The notes beneath the pieces are model-generated. The model saw nothing but the letters and a program-made list of their open reading frames with translations. It was not told the origin of the DNA and made no database searches. The position numbers and the translations under genes were made by a program. This document shows positions 18,847 to 28,838 of a DNA stretch of 64,000 nt, piece after piece (the stretch's first letter is position 1; every line of letters starts with the position of its first letter). Origin of the DNA: Methylobacterium sp. J-090 (GTDB lineage Bacteria; Pseudomonadota; Alphaproteobacteria; Rhizobiales; Beijerinckiaceae); the NCBI RefSeq assembly GCF_022829345.1, contig NZ_JAKSXV010000096.1:248001-312000 (forward strand), written 5' to 3'.

Positions 18847-20535
18847 ATGCTGTTCAGGTCCACGAGCATCCGCGCGAAGCTGATCGCCAGCTTCGCCACC
18901 GTGACCCTCTTCATCTTGGCAATCGGGTGGCTGGGCATCTCCGGGGTCGATCGGACGAGCGGCCTCCTCACCGACGTGCAGACCAACTGGCTCCCGAGCG
19001 TCCGGACGACCGGTGAGATCGACGTCTCGCTTGCCCGCTACACGACCAGCCTGCTGCGCGCGACGCAGACGACGGACGCCGCCGATCTCGCCAAGATCGA
19101 GGCGGACATGGTCAAGCGGCGCGCGCAGATCGCCGAGCGGTCGGACGCCTACGCACGGCTGATCAGTTCTCCCGACGAGCGGGCGCATTACGAGGAGTTC
19201 CGCCGCCAAGTGACGGGCTTCTTCGCTGTCGCCGACCGGATCTTCGCCACAGCCCGCGGCGGCGAGCAGGCCAAGGCCTACGCGCTCTATTCCTCAGAGG
19301 GCGTGGAGCCCCGCCGCCGCGCTTCCGTGTCCCTCGAGAAGATCATCGCCCTCAACAACGAGGGCGCCGCCCGCGCGGAGGCGGACGGAAAGGCCGTCAC
19401 GGAACGGACCCGGACCATCGCCCTCGCGGCGATCGCCGGTGCCGCGCTGCTCGCCATCCTCCTCGCCACCGTCATCATCCGGGGAATCGCGCGCAGCATC
19501 GAGTCCGTGGTGCGCCCGATGACCGCCTTGGCCCAGGGCGATCTTTCGGCGGCGATCCCGCATCGGGGCAGCGCCACCGAGATCGGCCGCATCGCCGACG
19601 CCGTACAGGTGTTCAAGGACGGGCTCGTCCGGATGAAGGCGCTGGAGGAGGAGACGGTCCTGGCGCGGGCCGGAGCCGAGACCCAGCGGCGGCAGACCAT
19701 GCGCGACATGGCCGACGGATTCGAGCGCGCCGTCGGCGGCATCGTCGGATCGGTGGGGTCCGCCGCCACCGAGCTGCAGGCCACGGCCCAGGCGATGACC
19801 GCGACGGCGTCCCAGACGGCGAGCCAGTCCATCTCGGTGGCGGCCGCAGCTGAGGAGGCCGCCTCCAACGTCGAGACCGTGGCGGCCGCCGCCGAGGAAC
19901 TCGGGTCCTCGGTCCAGGAGATCGGCCGGCAGGTCCAGGGCTCGGCGAGCCTCGCCGAAATCGCCGTGGCGGAATCCAGCTCGACCGCCGCCCTGATCCA
20001 GGAGCTCAGCGGTGCCACCGCCCGCATTGGCGATGTGGTCAAGCTCATCTCCGACATCGCGGGCCAGACCAACCTGCTGGCGCTCAACGCCACCATCGAG
20101 GCGGCCCGCGCCGGCGAGGCCGGACGAGGCTTCGCCGTCGTTGCGGCCGAGGTGAAGGAGCTGGCGAACCAGACCGCACGCGCCACCGACGAGATCGGCA
20201 CCCAGATCGCCCGCATCCAGGGGGCGACGGGCCAGAGCGTGCGGGCCATCGAGGCGATCCAGGGCCGCATCGGTGAGATCAGTACCGTGGCGACCTCCAT
20301 CGCCGCGGCGGTGGAGCAGCAGGGCGCCGCGACGCAGGAGATCGTTCGCAACGTGTCCCAGGCCGCCGCCGGCACCGGCGAGGTTACGCACAACATCGCC
20401 GGGGTCGCGGGAGCCGCCGAGGAGACGGGCGCCGCCGCCGCCCAGGTCCTGGCCTCGGCCTCCGAGCTCTCGCGGCAATCCGAGCATCTCGGCGCCGAGG
20501 TCGGGCGCTTCCTCGCGACGATCCGGGCCGCCTGA
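18847..20535 (+). CDS. Methyl-accepting chemotaxis protein
   Basis: 562 residues. First membrane helix about residues 13-35, a periplasmic four-helix-bundle-like sensor to about 190, second helix about 193-213, HAMP domain ([18 protein letters not shown]), then the cytoplasmic signalling domain with the hairpin tip [20 protein letters not shown] and [15 protein letters not shown]. It relays ligand signals to CheA/CheW. ATG 18847 has GGAG 8 bases upstream and puts the first helix near the N-terminus; GTG 18796 and ATG 18802 are alternatives. No other chemotaxis gene is near. Confidence 0.93.
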   Translation: MLFRSTSIRAKLIASFATVTLFILAIGWLGISGVDRTSGLLTDVQTNWLPSVRTTGEIDVSLARYTTSLLRATQTTDAADLAKIEADMVKRRAQIAERSDAYARLISSPDERAHYEEFRRQVTGFFAVADRIFATARGGEQAKAYALYSSEGVEPRRRASVSLEKIIALNNEGAARAEADGKAVTERTRTIALAAIAGAALLAILLATVIIRGIARSIESVVRPMTALAQGDLSAAIPHRGSATEIGRIADAVQVFKDGLVRMKALEEETVLARAGAETQRRQTMRDMADGFERAVGGIVGSVGSAATELQATAQAMTATASQTASQSISVAAAAEEAASNVETVAAAAEELGSSVQEIGRQVQGSASLAEIAVAESSSTAALIQELSGATARIGDVVKLISDIAGQTNLLALNATIEAARAGEAGRGFAVVAAEVKELANQTARATDEIGTQIARIQGATGQSVRAIEAIQGRIGEISTVATSIAAAVEQQGAATQEIVRNVSQAAAGTGEVTHNIAGVAGAAEETGAAAAQVLASASELSRQSEHLGAEVGRFLATIRAA

Positions 20536-20629
20536 GGCGCACCGGACGCCCCCTCTCCCAACTCCCAACGGGTTCGATCCGGCGCGGCGGGGCTTGCTCC
20601 ACCGCGCCGGATTGTCGATGGTCCGCACC

Positions 20630-21394
20630 ATGTGCGGTCGCTATTTCGCCCTCCAGGCGCCGGAAATCCATCGCCTGTTCTACGGCTATGTCGAGCAGCC
20701 GAACTTCCCGGCGCGCTACAACATCGCGCCGACCCAGCCGGTGCCGATCGTCCACTTCGAGAACGGAGGCCGCCACTTCCGTCTCGTGCGCTGGGGCCTG
20801 TGGCCGAGCTGGCTCAAGGACCCGAAGGGGTTTCCCCTCGTCATCAACGCCCGCGTCGAGACGATCCAGGAGAAACCGACGTTTCGCGGGGCGCTGCGCC
20901 ACCGCCGCTGCGTCTTCCTCGCCGACGGCTTCTACGAGTGGCGCTGCGAGGGCACGGGCAGGACCGCGACGCAGACGCCGTTCATGATCCGCCGCGCCGA
21001 CGGTGCCCCCATGGCACTCGCCGGCCTGTGGGAGAACTGGCTCGGGGCCGACGGCTCGGAGATCGACACGGCCGCCATCGTCACAACCGGAGCCAACGGG
21101 GTGATGGCGGCCGTCCACGACCGGATGCCGGCGATCCTGTCGCCGGGAGAGATCGAGCCCTGGCTCGATACGCGCGGCGTCGAACCCGGGACCGCCGCAG
21201 CCCTGTGCCGGCCGTGCCCCGACGAGTGGCTCACCCTCGATCCCGTCAGCCCGCGCGTGAACGACGCCCGCAACGACGAGCCGGACCTCGTCGTGCCCCT
21301 CGCGAAGCCGAGGGGAGCGCTCGAAGCGGCCGCCACGCCGGAGGCGGATCGGCCGCGCTCCAGCGACGAGGACGCGCAAGGCCTGTTGTTCTGA
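20630..21394 (+). CDS. yedK: SOS response-associated peptidase, YedK/HMCES family
   Basis: 254 residues. The start at 20630 is fixed by function: Met removal must expose the catalytic Cys2 in MCGRYF. Other signatures are YNIAPTQ, the RWGL-P-W segment, NARVETI, DGFYEW with the active Glu, and HDRMP with the active His. The protein traps abasic sites in single-stranded DNA through a thiazolidine crosslink. No LexA box was seen just upstream. The C-terminal 35 residues are low complexity. Confidence 0.93.
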   Translation: MCGRYFALQAPEIHRLFYGYVEQPNFPARYNIAPTQPVPIVHFENGGRHFRLVRWGLWPSWLKDPKGFPLVINARVETIQEKPTFRGALRHRRCVFLADGFYEWRCEGTGRTATQTPFMIRRADGAPMALAGLWENWLGADGSEIDTAAIVTTGANGVMAAVHDRMPAILSPGEIEPWLDTRGVEPGTAAALCRPCPDEWLTLDPVSPRVNDARNDEPDLVVPLAKPRGALEAAATPEADRPRSSDEDAQGLLF

Positions 21395-21516
21395 GGTCCC
21401 GTCATTCCGACATTGCGTCGGAGGGCCAAAGGCGGCATCGCTCGTAACGCCGCGCGAGGGGCCTAGCGGCCCATCGGCCGGCCCGGCCCTGCGCGAGCCC
21501 CAGGGGAGACGAGACC

Positions 21517-21720
21517 ATGACGCCCGAGGACATCACCGACCTGAACCGGGCGCGCGCCAGTCTGGCCCGACAGCGCAGCGCCCTGTCGAAGCGCATCGGT
21601 GCCAGCGAACTCGCCGCCGCCTCCGCCGCCGAGGACCTGATGCGCATCCTCCTGGCCATCGAAGCCGTGGACCGGGCCCTCACGGATGCGGGCCAGCCCT
21701 ACACCCCGCCGATGGCCTGA
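21517..21720 (+). CDS. Hypothetical small helical protein
   Basis: 67 residues, predicted mostly helical (TDLNRARASLARQRSALSKR, then an Ala-rich helix) with a Pro-rich end. GGGGAGACGAG precedes the ATG at good spacing. The next gene starts 15 bases after the stop, so the two probably form one transcript. Function unknown. Confidence 0.65.
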   Translation: MTPEDITDLNRARASLARQRSALSKRIGASELAAASAAEDLMRILLAIEAVDRALTDAGQPYTPPMA

Positions 21721-21735
21721 GGACGCGACGGGACC

Positions 21736-21951
21736 ATGGACGACACGAAGGATTCCAACGGCACCAAGCTCGCCGATGGCGATTCGGTGACCCTGATCAA
21801 GGATCTCAAGGTGAAAGGCACGTCGACGGTGCTGAAGCGCGGAACATTGATCAGGAACATCCGCCTGACGGGCGACCCCGACGAGATCGAGTGCAACGCC
21901 GAGAAGGTCAAAGGCCTGGTGCTGAAGGCCCAGTTCCTGAAGAAGGCCTGA
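21736..21951 (+). CDS. PhnA-domain (YjdM-like) protein
   Basis: 71 residues matching the C-terminal PhnA domain: DSNGTKLADGDSVTLIKDLK, then VKGTSTVLKRGT and IECNAEKVKGLVLKAQFLKK. The zinc-ribbon found at the N-terminus of longer members is absent. Despite the name the family is not tied to phosphonate use; the role is unknown. A bidirectional hairpin follows. Confidence 0.85.
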   Translation: MDDTKDSNGTKLADGDSVTLIKDLKVKGTSTVLKRGTLIRNIRLTGDPDEIECNAEKVKGLVLKAQFLKKA

Positions 21952-21954
21952 GAT

Positions 21955-21985
21955 CGGGCGGTCGTTTTCGCGAAACGGCCGCCCG
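21955..21985. terminator. Bidirectional hairpin terminator
   Basis: CGGGCGGTCGTTT pairs with AAACGGCCGCCCG (one G-U) around a TCGCG loop. It lies between the convergent PhnA-domain gene and the minus-strand hypothetical gene and can serve both. Confidence 0.6.
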
Positions 21986-21996
21986 GGCCTCGTCCA

Positions 21997-22254
21997 TCAA
22001 TCGCCCGTGACGGCGCTCGGCACGCGGATGGGCGAGCGGGTCAGACTCCGGATCGGCTTCAGGGGGCGGCCCGACTTCTCGGCGATGGCCCGGTCCTGCT
22101 CCTCGATGATCTCGCGGGCCGGCGCGTCGCCGTCGAGGCCGCCGAGGATCTCCATGGGAACGCGCCGATTCGAGGCGCGGGACTCGTCCTCGTAGAGGAC
22201 GTCGAACAGGACGGAGCCACGCTCCTGCGGTTTCGACTTCGTGCGTTTGGCCAT
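21997..22254 (-). CDS. Hypothetical basic protein
   Basis: 85 residues starting MAKRTKSKPQERGSVLFDVL, with an acidic middle (DGDAPAREIIEEQDRAI) and a basic tail. No domain is recognised. The start was chosen at MAKRTK, after GTTCCGTC; the longer frame reads through Pro-rich sequence. Soluble and probably cytoplasmic. Confidence 0.6.
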   Translation of the reverse strand: MAKRTKSKPQERGSVLFDVLYEDESRASNRRVPMEILGGLDGDAPAREIIEEQDRAIAEKSGRPLKPIRSLTRSPIRVPSAVTGD

Positions 22255-22534
22255 GACGGAACGGTGCTCGGACGCTGGAACGGGGGATCGGGCAAAAGCC
22301 AACGGCCACGGAGAGGCCCAGGGTGCGCGTACATCCGGCGTCACCCCAAACCATCATCGTGGCCGTCTCCGGTCGAGCGATGAGGGTCGCGACCGGCATG
22401 GCTCCTAAATGGGATCGCGGGACGCGATTGGCAAGCCGTCCGGTCGGCGGCGGCCCTTCACCGAGAGCTCTTGGCACGCGGCATGCGCGGCGTCAGGATC
22501 GCGCAGTGCGGGGACGAAGCCCCGGGGAGACGGC

Positions 22535-24343
22535 ATGACCGACAGACCATTGTTGACCCGCTTCTCCGTCGCGCCTCTCGCCACGATGACCCGACACCTC
22601 GCGGCCGTGGCCTCGGGGCGGGCCGAGCCCGACCGGGTCCTCACCGGCGCGCGCCTGCTCTCGACCTATTCGGAGCGCATTCTGCCCGACCGCGAGGTCT
22701 GGATCAGTGGCGGACGCATCGCCGCCGTAAGGCCGGCGGGTGCCTACAAGGGCGCGGCCGAGCGGGTCGATCTCGGCGGCGGGCTCCTGGCGCCCGGCCT
22801 CGTCGACCCGCACCTGCACATCGAGAGCAGCATGGTGACGGCCTGCGCCTACGCCGAAGCCGCCCTCCTCAACGGCACCACCACCATCGTCTGCGACAGC
22901 CACGAGATCGGCAACGTCCTCGACGTGAACGGCGTCGCGTGGATGCTGGAGGATGCCCGCCAGGCCCCGCTCAACATCTATCTCACGGTGCCCAGCACCG
23001 TGCCGGCGACCTCGCCTGACCTCGAGACGGCCGGCGGCGACCTGACGGCGGGCAAGATCGCGGCCCTGTTCGACGCTTGGCCCGAAGCCATCGGCTTGGG
23101 CGAGAAGATGGATTTCGTCGCCGTGTGCGAGGGCGATCCGCGCGCGCACGCCATCATCCAGGCGTCCCTGGAACGCGGACGTCCGGTCTCCGGCCATATC
23201 TACGGGCGCGGCTTCGTCGCCGCCTACGCCGCCAGCGGCGTCACCGACACCCACGAGGCCATCGACCGGGACATCGCAGACGATCTGCTGGAGGCCGGCG
23301 TGTGGATCTACCTGCGCGGCGGCCCGCCGACCACGCCGTGGCACAGCCTGCCCAAGGCCATCGGCACGGTGCTCGACTATGGCGCCTCGGCCAAGCGCGT
23401 CTGCGTCTGCACCGACGACCGCGACGCGCAGGACCTCCTCGCCTTCGGCCTCGACTGGGTGGTGCGCGAGGCCGTGCGCCTCGGCATCCCCAAGGCCCAG
23501 GCTTGGTCCATGGGCTCGCTCCACCCGGCGACCCGCTACGGCCTCGACGGCGAGATCGGCGGCTTCGGCGGCGGGCGGCGGGCCGACCTCGTGCTCCTCG
23601 ACGACGATTTCGTGCCGCGATCGACGTGGTACGGCGGCGAATGCGTGGTGAAGGACCGGGCGATCACCCCGCTCCTCGACGCGGCCCTGTCGCGTCCCTA
23701 CCGCTATCCGGCCCCGGCCTACGCCACGATGCACCTGCCCGACCCCCTGCCGGCCCTGATCCCCGCGCTGCCGGCGGGGCCGGTGCGGGTTAACGCCATC
23801 CGCACCACGCTGCCGGGCATCGAACTGACCCACGAGGTGGTCGACCTCGCCCCCGGCGCCGACTGGGCGGCGACGCTGGCCGACAACGACCTCACCTTCG
23901 TCACCGTGATCGAGCGCCACGGCCGGTCCGGCACCGTCGCCCACGGGCTCCTGCGAGCGTTCGGGCTGAAGCGCGGCGCCGTGGCGAGCAGCGTCGGCCA
24001 CGATTCGCACAACGTCATCGTCGCCGGCCTGAACGAGGCCGACATGCGGGTGGCGCTCGAGGCCATCGGCACGATTCAGGGCGGCGTCTGCGTGGTGGAG
24101 GACGGCGAAGTCGTCGCCCTGGTGCCCCTGCCGGTCGCCGGCCTCCTTTCCGACAAACGCGTCACGGCGGTGGCCGAGGAGGTGCGCGTCCTGAAGGAAG
24201 CCTGGACGCGGGCGGGTTGCGCCATCCCCTACATGGGCTTCAACCTGATCCCGCTCTCGGTGATCCCGGAAATCCGCATCACCGACAAGGGTCTCGTCCT
24301 GGTGCCCGGCATGCGGATCGTACCCCTGTTCGAGGCCGGCTGA
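22535..24343 (+). CDS. ade: Adenine deaminase
   Basis: 602 residues of the amidohydrolase superfamily. The metal motif is [10 protein letters not shown] (about residue 90), followed by [22 protein letters not shown] and the aspartate region [13 protein letters not shown]. The second half is the C-terminal Ade domain, which includes [10 protein letters not shown]. It converts adenine to hypoxanthine and ammonia for purine salvage. The start at MTDRPLL follows GGGGAGACGGC. Confidence 0.95.
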   Translation: MTDRPLLTRFSVAPLATMTRHLAAVASGRAEPDRVLTGARLLSTYSERILPDREVWISGGRIAAVRPAGAYKGAAERVDLGGGLLAPGLVDPHLHIESSMVTACAYAEAALLNGTTTIVCDSHEIGNVLDVNGVAWMLEDARQAPLNIYLTVPSTVPATSPDLETAGGDLTAGKIAALFDAWPEAIGLGEKMDFVAVCEGDPRAHAIIQASLERGRPVSGHIYGRGFVAAYAASGVTDTHEAIDRDIADDLLEAGVWIYLRGGPPTTPWHSLPKAIGTVLDYGASAKRVCVCTDDRDAQDLLAFGLDWVVREAVRLGIPKAQAWSMGSLHPATRYGLDGEIGGFGGGRRADLVLLDDDFVPRSTWYGGECVVKDRAITPLLDAALSRPYRYPAPAYATMHLPDPLPALIPALPAGPVRVNAIRTTLPGIELTHEVVDLAPGADWAATLADNDLTFVTVIERHGRSGTVAHGLLRAFGLKRGAVASSVGHDSHNVIVAGLNEADMRVALEAIGTIQGGVCVVEDGEVVALVPLPVAGLLSDKRVTAVAEEVRVLKEAWTRAGCAIPYMGFNLIPLSVIPEIRITDKGLVLVPGMRIVPLFEAG

Positions 24344-24548
24344 TTTTTTGCCGGCTCGCGGAACTGGCCGCGATTGTCGCAGGTTGTCGAAGCGGGTCTC
24401 AACAGCCTCGCTTCCTTCCAAGCCTTTCAAACAGCCTGTTCGCCCCTGCGGCGGCGGGCTGCTTCTTTTTGGGCGCTCGTGCGTTGGAAGGCGCGGGACA
24501 GGCCATCGCGAACCTTCTATCCACGGGCCGACCCCTCGGAGCGACTCC

Positions 24549-24734
24549 ATGCGTAGCCTTCTCACCCTCGTCATCGTCGGCGCCATCGCGTTCATCCTGG
24601 TCGGGATGTACGTGGCGCCGTCGCAGCCCGACATGCGGACCTGGTACCTGCGCAATGCCTGCGAGCACCTCGACAAGATGAGCCCGAAGATCTGCGAGCC
24701 CATGCGCGAGGCCGACGGAGCCCGGCGCACCTGA
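24549..24734 (+). CDS. Hypothetical small membrane protein
   Basis: 61 residues with one N-terminal helix (LLTLVIVGAIAFILVGMYV) and a short outer tail with two cysteines (NACEHLD, KICEPM). Its stop overlaps the apparent start region of the next frame, which suggests translational coupling. Function unknown. Confidence 0.65.
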   Translation: MRSLLTLVIVGAIAFILVGMYVAPSQPDMRTWYLRNACEHLDKMSPKICEPMREADGARRT

Positions 24735-25027
24735 GCGCCATCGTCCGCGCGCGCGACTGGTGGCTGCGCGACCGCCGAACCGGCGCGATCACCATCGGAC
24801 AATGGCCGAACGCGCCCCTGGTGATCTTCGGTCTCTGCGCCGGCGGCGACTGGGCCTTCGCGCCGGCGGGCCTCACCGGAACGATCCTGCGGGGCGCGGG
24901 TACCGTGGCGCTGATCGTCTGGGCCGCGGACGAACTGGCGCGCGGCGTCAACCCCTGGCGGCGCGTCCTCGGAGCCGGCGTGTTGCTCGGCCTCGCTTTC
25001 CGGTGGGTCGCCGGCGCGACGGCGTGA
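24731..25027 (+). CDS. Hypothetical membrane protein with non-standard start
   Basis: The frame from 24731 encodes a protein-like sequence (RDWWLRDRRTGAITIGQWPN) followed by two hydrophobic stretches. The first ATG/GTG/TTG in frame is GTG 24821, which would delete that conserved-looking part. CTG at 24731 overlaps the TGA of the preceding gene (CTGA) and is the likely initiation point. The product is about 98 residues of unknown function. If only the GTG is used it is 68 residues. Confidence 0.5.
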   Translation: MSAIVRARDWWLRDRRTGAITIGQWPNAPLVIFGLCAGGDWAFAPAGLTGTILRGAGTVALIVWAADELARGVNPWRRVLGAGVLLGLAFRWVAGATA

Positions 25028-25140
25028 GAACGGCCCCCGTCGAGGCACGTGTTTGACCGCTTGCGGCGCGGCGCAAGTCGCCTATCATCGTGTCGAGCTG
25101 CCTATGATCGGGCATCGTCACGCGGAACGAGGCAACACGG

Positions 25141-25239
25141 ATGGCCTTCTTCATCGGAATCGCCTGCCCCTGGCTCGTGGTCGCCTTCCTCGATCTCATG
25201 GCGCTGAACCGGAGCCGGGAACTCGCCGCCGCCGAATAG
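25141..25239 (+). CDS. Putative 32-residue membrane peptide
   Basis: The frame MAFFIGIACPWLVVAFLDLM plus a short polar tail ends in TAG at 25239. A single membrane helix and an upstream GAGG-like site support it, but a chance frame is possible. It lies between the coupled pair at 24549-25027 and ctaA. Confidence 0.4.
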   Translation: MAFFIGIACPWLVVAFLDLMALNRSRELAAAE

Positions 25240-25351
25240 GCGCTTCCCGTAAGAGGCCGCTGCGTCGTCGGAAGACGTTGCCCTCGCGCCGGCCCCCGTC
25301 TACCTCCGCGGTCTCGGATGAGAGCCGCCGGGTGGCGGGCGGGATGACGCG

Positions 25352-26467
25352 ATGATGTCGAAGAGTGCAGTCAACCAGGACGGCGGACTCCGTGCCGTCC
25401 GCGCATGGCTCTACGCGCTGGCGGTGCTGGTGGTCTGTATGGTGGCCGTGGGCGGAGCCACCCGCCTGACGGGCTCGGGGCTCTCCATCACCGAGTGGCG
25501 TCCGGTGACCGGCGCCGTGCCTCCGCTCTCGGCCGAAGCCTGGACGGCGGAGTTCGACAAGTACAAGGACACCCCGCAATACCGCATCCTCAACCAGGGG
25601 ATGGGTCTGTCGGACTTCAAGACGATCTACGCCTGGGAATGGGGCCATCGGTTCCTCGGGCGCTTCGTCGGCCTCGCGTTCTTCCTGCCCCTGCTGTGGT
25701 TCTGGTGGCGCGGGCTCCTGAGCCGGCGTCTCGGCCTCGGGCTCTTCGGCCTCGGCCTGCTCGGCGGCCTCCAGGGCGCCATCGGCTGGATCATGGTCGC
25801 TTCCGGCCTCCAGCCCGGCATGACGGCCGTCGCCCCGTTGAAGCTCGCCCTGCATCTCACCACCGCGAGCCTCATCCTCGCCGGCCTCGTCTGGCTCGCC
25901 GCCGGCCTGCGCGCCGCCCCCGCCGCGCCGGTGCCGGCCCGGCTCAACCGCACGACATGGGCCGTGATGGTCCTGGCGCTGGGACAGATCTTCCTCGGCG
26001 GGCTCGTGGCGGGCTCGAAGGCGGGGCTCGTCTACAACACTTGGCCGGGCATGGACGGCGCCTTCGCGCCGCCGCTCGCCGAGCTCTTCGCCATCCGACC
26101 CTGGATCGAGAACTTCATCGACAATCACGCCCTGGTGCAGCTCAATCACCGCCTGACCGCCTACCTCCTCCTCGTCGTGGCGGTGATCCACGCGGCCGAT
26201 GCGCGCCGGACCCTCCCGGGCAGCGGCACGGCACGGCGCGCCGCGGGTGTGGCCGGCCTCGTCCTCGCCCAGGCCGTTCTGGGCGTGACGACCCTGCTCC
26301 TCGCCGTCCCGCTCTGGGCCGGACTCGGCCATCAGGTCTTCGCCATGGCGGTCCTCACGATGGCCACCGTCCACGCTCGCCTCAGTCCCGGGACGGCGGC
26401 CCGGCCGATGCGGCCCGAAGCGGTTCCGGCCTTCGGTTTCGAGGCCCTGACCGGTCGCTCGGCCTGA
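25352..26467 (+). CDS. ctaA: Heme A synthase, CtaA/COX15
   Basis: 371 residues with eight membrane helices in two repeats. Conserved blocks are GGATRLTGSGLSITEWRPV, the helix-start GHRFLGR, then HLTTA, and in the second half LVYNTWPGMDG and NHRLTAYLLL, which supply paired heme-ligand histidines. It oxidises heme O to heme A for cytochrome aa3 oxidase. A second ATG three bases on (25355) is equally possible. No ctaB neighbour is seen here. Confidence 0.95.
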   Translation: MMSKSAVNQDGGLRAVRAWLYALAVLVVCMVAVGGATRLTGSGLSITEWRPVTGAVPPLSAEAWTAEFDKYKDTPQYRILNQGMGLSDFKTIYAWEWGHRFLGRFVGLAFFLPLLWFWWRGLLSRRLGLGLFGLGLLGGLQGAIGWIMVASGLQPGMTAVAPLKLALHLTTASLILAGLVWLAAGLRAAPAAPVPARLNRTTWAVMVLALGQIFLGGLVAGSKAGLVYNTWPGMDGAFAPPLAELFAIRPWIENFIDNHALVQLNHRLTAYLLLVVAVIHAADARRTLPGSGTARRAAGVAGLVLAQAVLGVTTLLLAVPLWAGLGHQVFAMAVLTMATVHARLSPGTAARPMRPEAVPAFGFEALTGRSA

Positions 26468-26708
26468 CGCGGTCGCGCGGGACCGCCGCGAACCCACCGG
26501 ATTTCAATCCGAGGCGAAATCCCGTTCCGTGACGGGACGCACGCGGCCGGGTGGACGGCTCTTCCCATCCCCGTCCCCAGGCATCATCGTTGGAATGCCA
26601 CGCGCTATTGCACTGCAGCGAACCGGATCGGCGAACGGACGTTACTCCCGCAGCGACGCTCGGCATCTCGCGTTCTTCCCGCGCCCAACCAACGAGGACC
26701 ACGACCGC

Positions 26709-26912
26709 ATGACGCTTGGTAAGCCCCTGGTAGAGCCGACCTCGGACATGGACACCGCGAAGACCGCGCCGCCCCGGCCTCAGGAAATCTCCGTTCGACG
26801 CAACAGGCGGGACCGGCACACCCGCCGCATCGTCTTCGGTCTGACGGGCGTGCTGGGGGTCGCCTGGGCCGTGGTGATCGCGAGCCGCTATTCCGGGCTT
26901 CTGGCAGGGTAA
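26709..26912 (+). CDS. Hypothetical single-helix membrane protein
   Basis: 67 residues: a polar N-terminus, a very basic stretch (VRRNRRDRHTRR), then one membrane helix (IVFGLTGVLGVAWAVVIA) near the C-terminus. The basic block just before the helix predicts an N-in topology. ATG 26748 is a shorter alternative start. Function unknown. Confidence 0.6.
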   Translation: MTLGKPLVEPTSDMDTAKTAPPRPQEISVRRNRRDRHTRRIVFGLTGVLGVAWAVVIASRYSGLLAG

Positions 26913-27066
26913 AGCTTCGGCTTCCCGTTCAGCTTCAGGCTACGCGACGGAGGACGACCCGTCTCAACGCAGCTTATTCCTGTGGACGACGCGCGCTCGG
27001 TAGTTTTCACCGGGAACGCTTGTGCTCACCCGAGCGTAGCTTTCGCATGACCGATCGGAGTCAGCG

Positions 27067-27747
27067 ATGTTCCTGGCAGAGGATGGACGCCCGGCGGGGC
27101 TGAACTGGAACTATACCCGGCGGGAGATCCTGGCCGACGGAGTCGTCCATTTCCTCGGCGTGGCTCTCGGCCTCGCCGGGGCCATCGCCATCGTGATCCT
27201 GGCGGCCCTGGCGCCGCTCACGGCCACGGATCAGGCGGCGGTGGTCGTCTATGCGGCCGCCCTCGTCTCGATGCTCGGTGTTTCGGCCACCTACAACATG
27301 TGGCCCGTCGGTCGCCGCAAGTGGTTGCTGCGCCGCGCCGATCACGCGCTGATCTACCTCATGATCGCCGGAACCTACACGCCGCTGGTGGCGCTGGCGG
27401 GCGTGGGCACCATCGCCTGGAGCCTGCTCGCGACCGTGTGGCTCGTCGCCGGCATCGGCATCGCCCTCAAGCTGACGATGCCGGGGCGGTTCGACCGGGC
27501 CGCCATCGGCCTCTACCTGCTTCTCGGCTGGAGCGGCCTCGTTGCCTACGATTCGGTGATCGCGCGGCTCCAGCCCGATGCGCTGTGGCTGCTGGCCATC
27601 GGCGGCCTGCTCTATTCCTTCGGCGTGGTGTTCCACGTCTGGCGCAGCCTGCCGTACCAGAACGCCATCTGGCACGCCTTCGTGCTCGCCGCCACCGCCT
27701 GCCACTACGGCACGGTGCTCACCACCGTGCTGAACGCCGGCGCCTGA
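27067..27747 (+). CDS. Hemolysin III family (TrhA/PAQR-like) membrane protein
   Basis: 226 residues with seven predicted helices. The conserved His pattern is present: ADGVVHFLGVALGL, a middle RADHALIYLMIAGTYTPL and the C-terminal WHAFVLAATACHY, typical zinc-site residues of the PAQR fold. Bacterial members affect membrane lipid homeostasis. The plain ATG start follows CGGAGTCAGCG. Confidence 0.9.
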   Translation: MFLAEDGRPAGLNWNYTRREILADGVVHFLGVALGLAGAIAIVILAALAPLTATDQAAVVVYAAALVSMLGVSATYNMWPVGRRKWLLRRADHALIYLMIAGTYTPLVALAGVGTIAWSLLATVWLVAGIGIALKLTMPGRFDRAAIGLYLLLGWSGLVAYDSVIARLQPDALWLLAIGGLLYSFGVVFHVWRSLPYQNAIWHAFVLAATACHYGTVLTTVLNAGA

Positions 27748-27755
27748 TCGGACCT

Positions 27756-28673
27756 CTATTTGCCGGCGCAGAGGCCACGGTCGGCGAGGGACGAGTGGTC
27801 GCGCGGGTCGCAATCGGTGGCGAGGAACGACGCCCACTCGGCGGTGGTGCCGTAGAAGGCGTTGCGATCGACATCGCCGCGAACCCCCGGCACCCGGCCG
27901 GTGGAGGTGAACTGCCACAGCATCCACCGGCGTTTGGCGAAGCGGTGTTCCGGCTCGGCCGCCGTGGAGCGGACCCAGTGCGGGTAGTCGGGCAGTTCGT
28001 CCTCGAGGACATCCTTGTGGAAGGTGATGTCGGTGTAGATGATCGGCCGCTTGCCGGTGTAGCGCTCCATCTCATCGAGCATGTAGCGGATCATCGCGAG
28101 CGCCTGGGCCTTCGGCAGCTTCTTCGGGCAGAGCTGCGAATGACCGTTCCACTCGACGTCGAGGACCGGGGGGAGGGCGGTGGGATCGGACGGGACGTTC
28201 TTCTTGAACCACGCCATCTGGTCCTGGGCCGAGCGGCACCAGAACACGAAGTGGTAGGCGCCGCGCGGCACGCCGGCGCGGGCCGCCCCGTCCCAATTGT
28301 CGCGGAACCGCTCATCCACATGGTCGCCGCCCTCCGTCGCCTTGATGAAGGCGAACTGGGTGCCGGCCGCACGCACCGACGCCCAATCGATGGGGCCCTG
28401 CCATTTCGAGATGTCGATGCCCTGGATCGGATGCTGCTTGGCGCGGGCGACGCCCGGATGGGGCTTCACGTCGCCCTTGGTCGGGTAGAAGTCCGTTGTG
28501 CCGGAGCAGGCGGCGAGCGCCGCGAGGAGGGCGGCACCGGCGACGCGCGTCGCCCAGCCACCGAGGCGCACCTTGCGGCGCGCTTGACCGTCACGATGGC
28601 GAGAGGGGGTCGGGGCAGTCCCGTTCGTCAGCGACATCGATGCCCGGCCCATCACTTTCCACGCACGCAACAT
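27756..28673 (-). CDS. Glycoside hydrolase family 25 lysozyme, probable lipoprotein
   Basis: 305 residues from the longest start. A signal region ends in ALLAALAAC, a lipobox. The GH25 domain then runs from HPIQGIDISKWQGPIDW through FAFIKATEGGD, GAYHFVFWC, PVLDVEWNGHSQLC (catalytic Asp and Glu) and YTDITFHKDVL. It hydrolyses the MurNAc-GlcNAc bond. The true start is uncertain; ATGs at 28652 or 28637 would leave a more normal signal. Convergent with the hemolysin III gene, 8 bases apart. Confidence 0.9.
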   Translation of the reverse strand: MLRAWKVMGRASMSLTNGTAPTPSRHRDGQARRKVRLGGWATRVAGAALLAALAACSGTTDFYPTKGDVKPHPGVARAKQHPIQGIDISKWQGPIDWASVRAAGTQFAFIKATEGGDHVDERFRDNWDGAARAGVPRGAYHFVFWCRSAQDQMAWFKKNVPSDPTALPPVLDVEWNGHSQLCPKKLPKAQALAMIRYMLDEMERYTGKRPIIYTDITFHKDVLEDELPDYPHWVRSTAAEPEHRFAKRRWMLWQFTSTGRVPGVRGDVDRNAFYGTTAEWASFLATDCDPRDHSSLADRGLCAGK

Positions 28674-28838
28674 GGGCTAAGGCATGCCCGTGCGCGGTTA
28701 ACAGAGCTTTGACGGCAATGCGGCGGTTTTCCGGAAGCCGTGGCCGCGCAGACTTATAAGCCGCAGGCCCGGCGATTGGCAGCCCGGACCGCAACGCCTA
28801 AGTCCCGGCCGACGCTCGCCATTTGCGGAAGGACCCGA

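Noticed and set aside
22493..25048. 851-codon minus-strand frame opposite adenine deaminase
   Set aside because: Shadow of the ade gene with biased composition and no domain.
27008..27032. EcfG-type promoter before the hemolysin III gene
   Set aside because: GGAAC is present, but 17-18 bases downstream the sequence reads CGTA, not GTT, so the match is incomplete.
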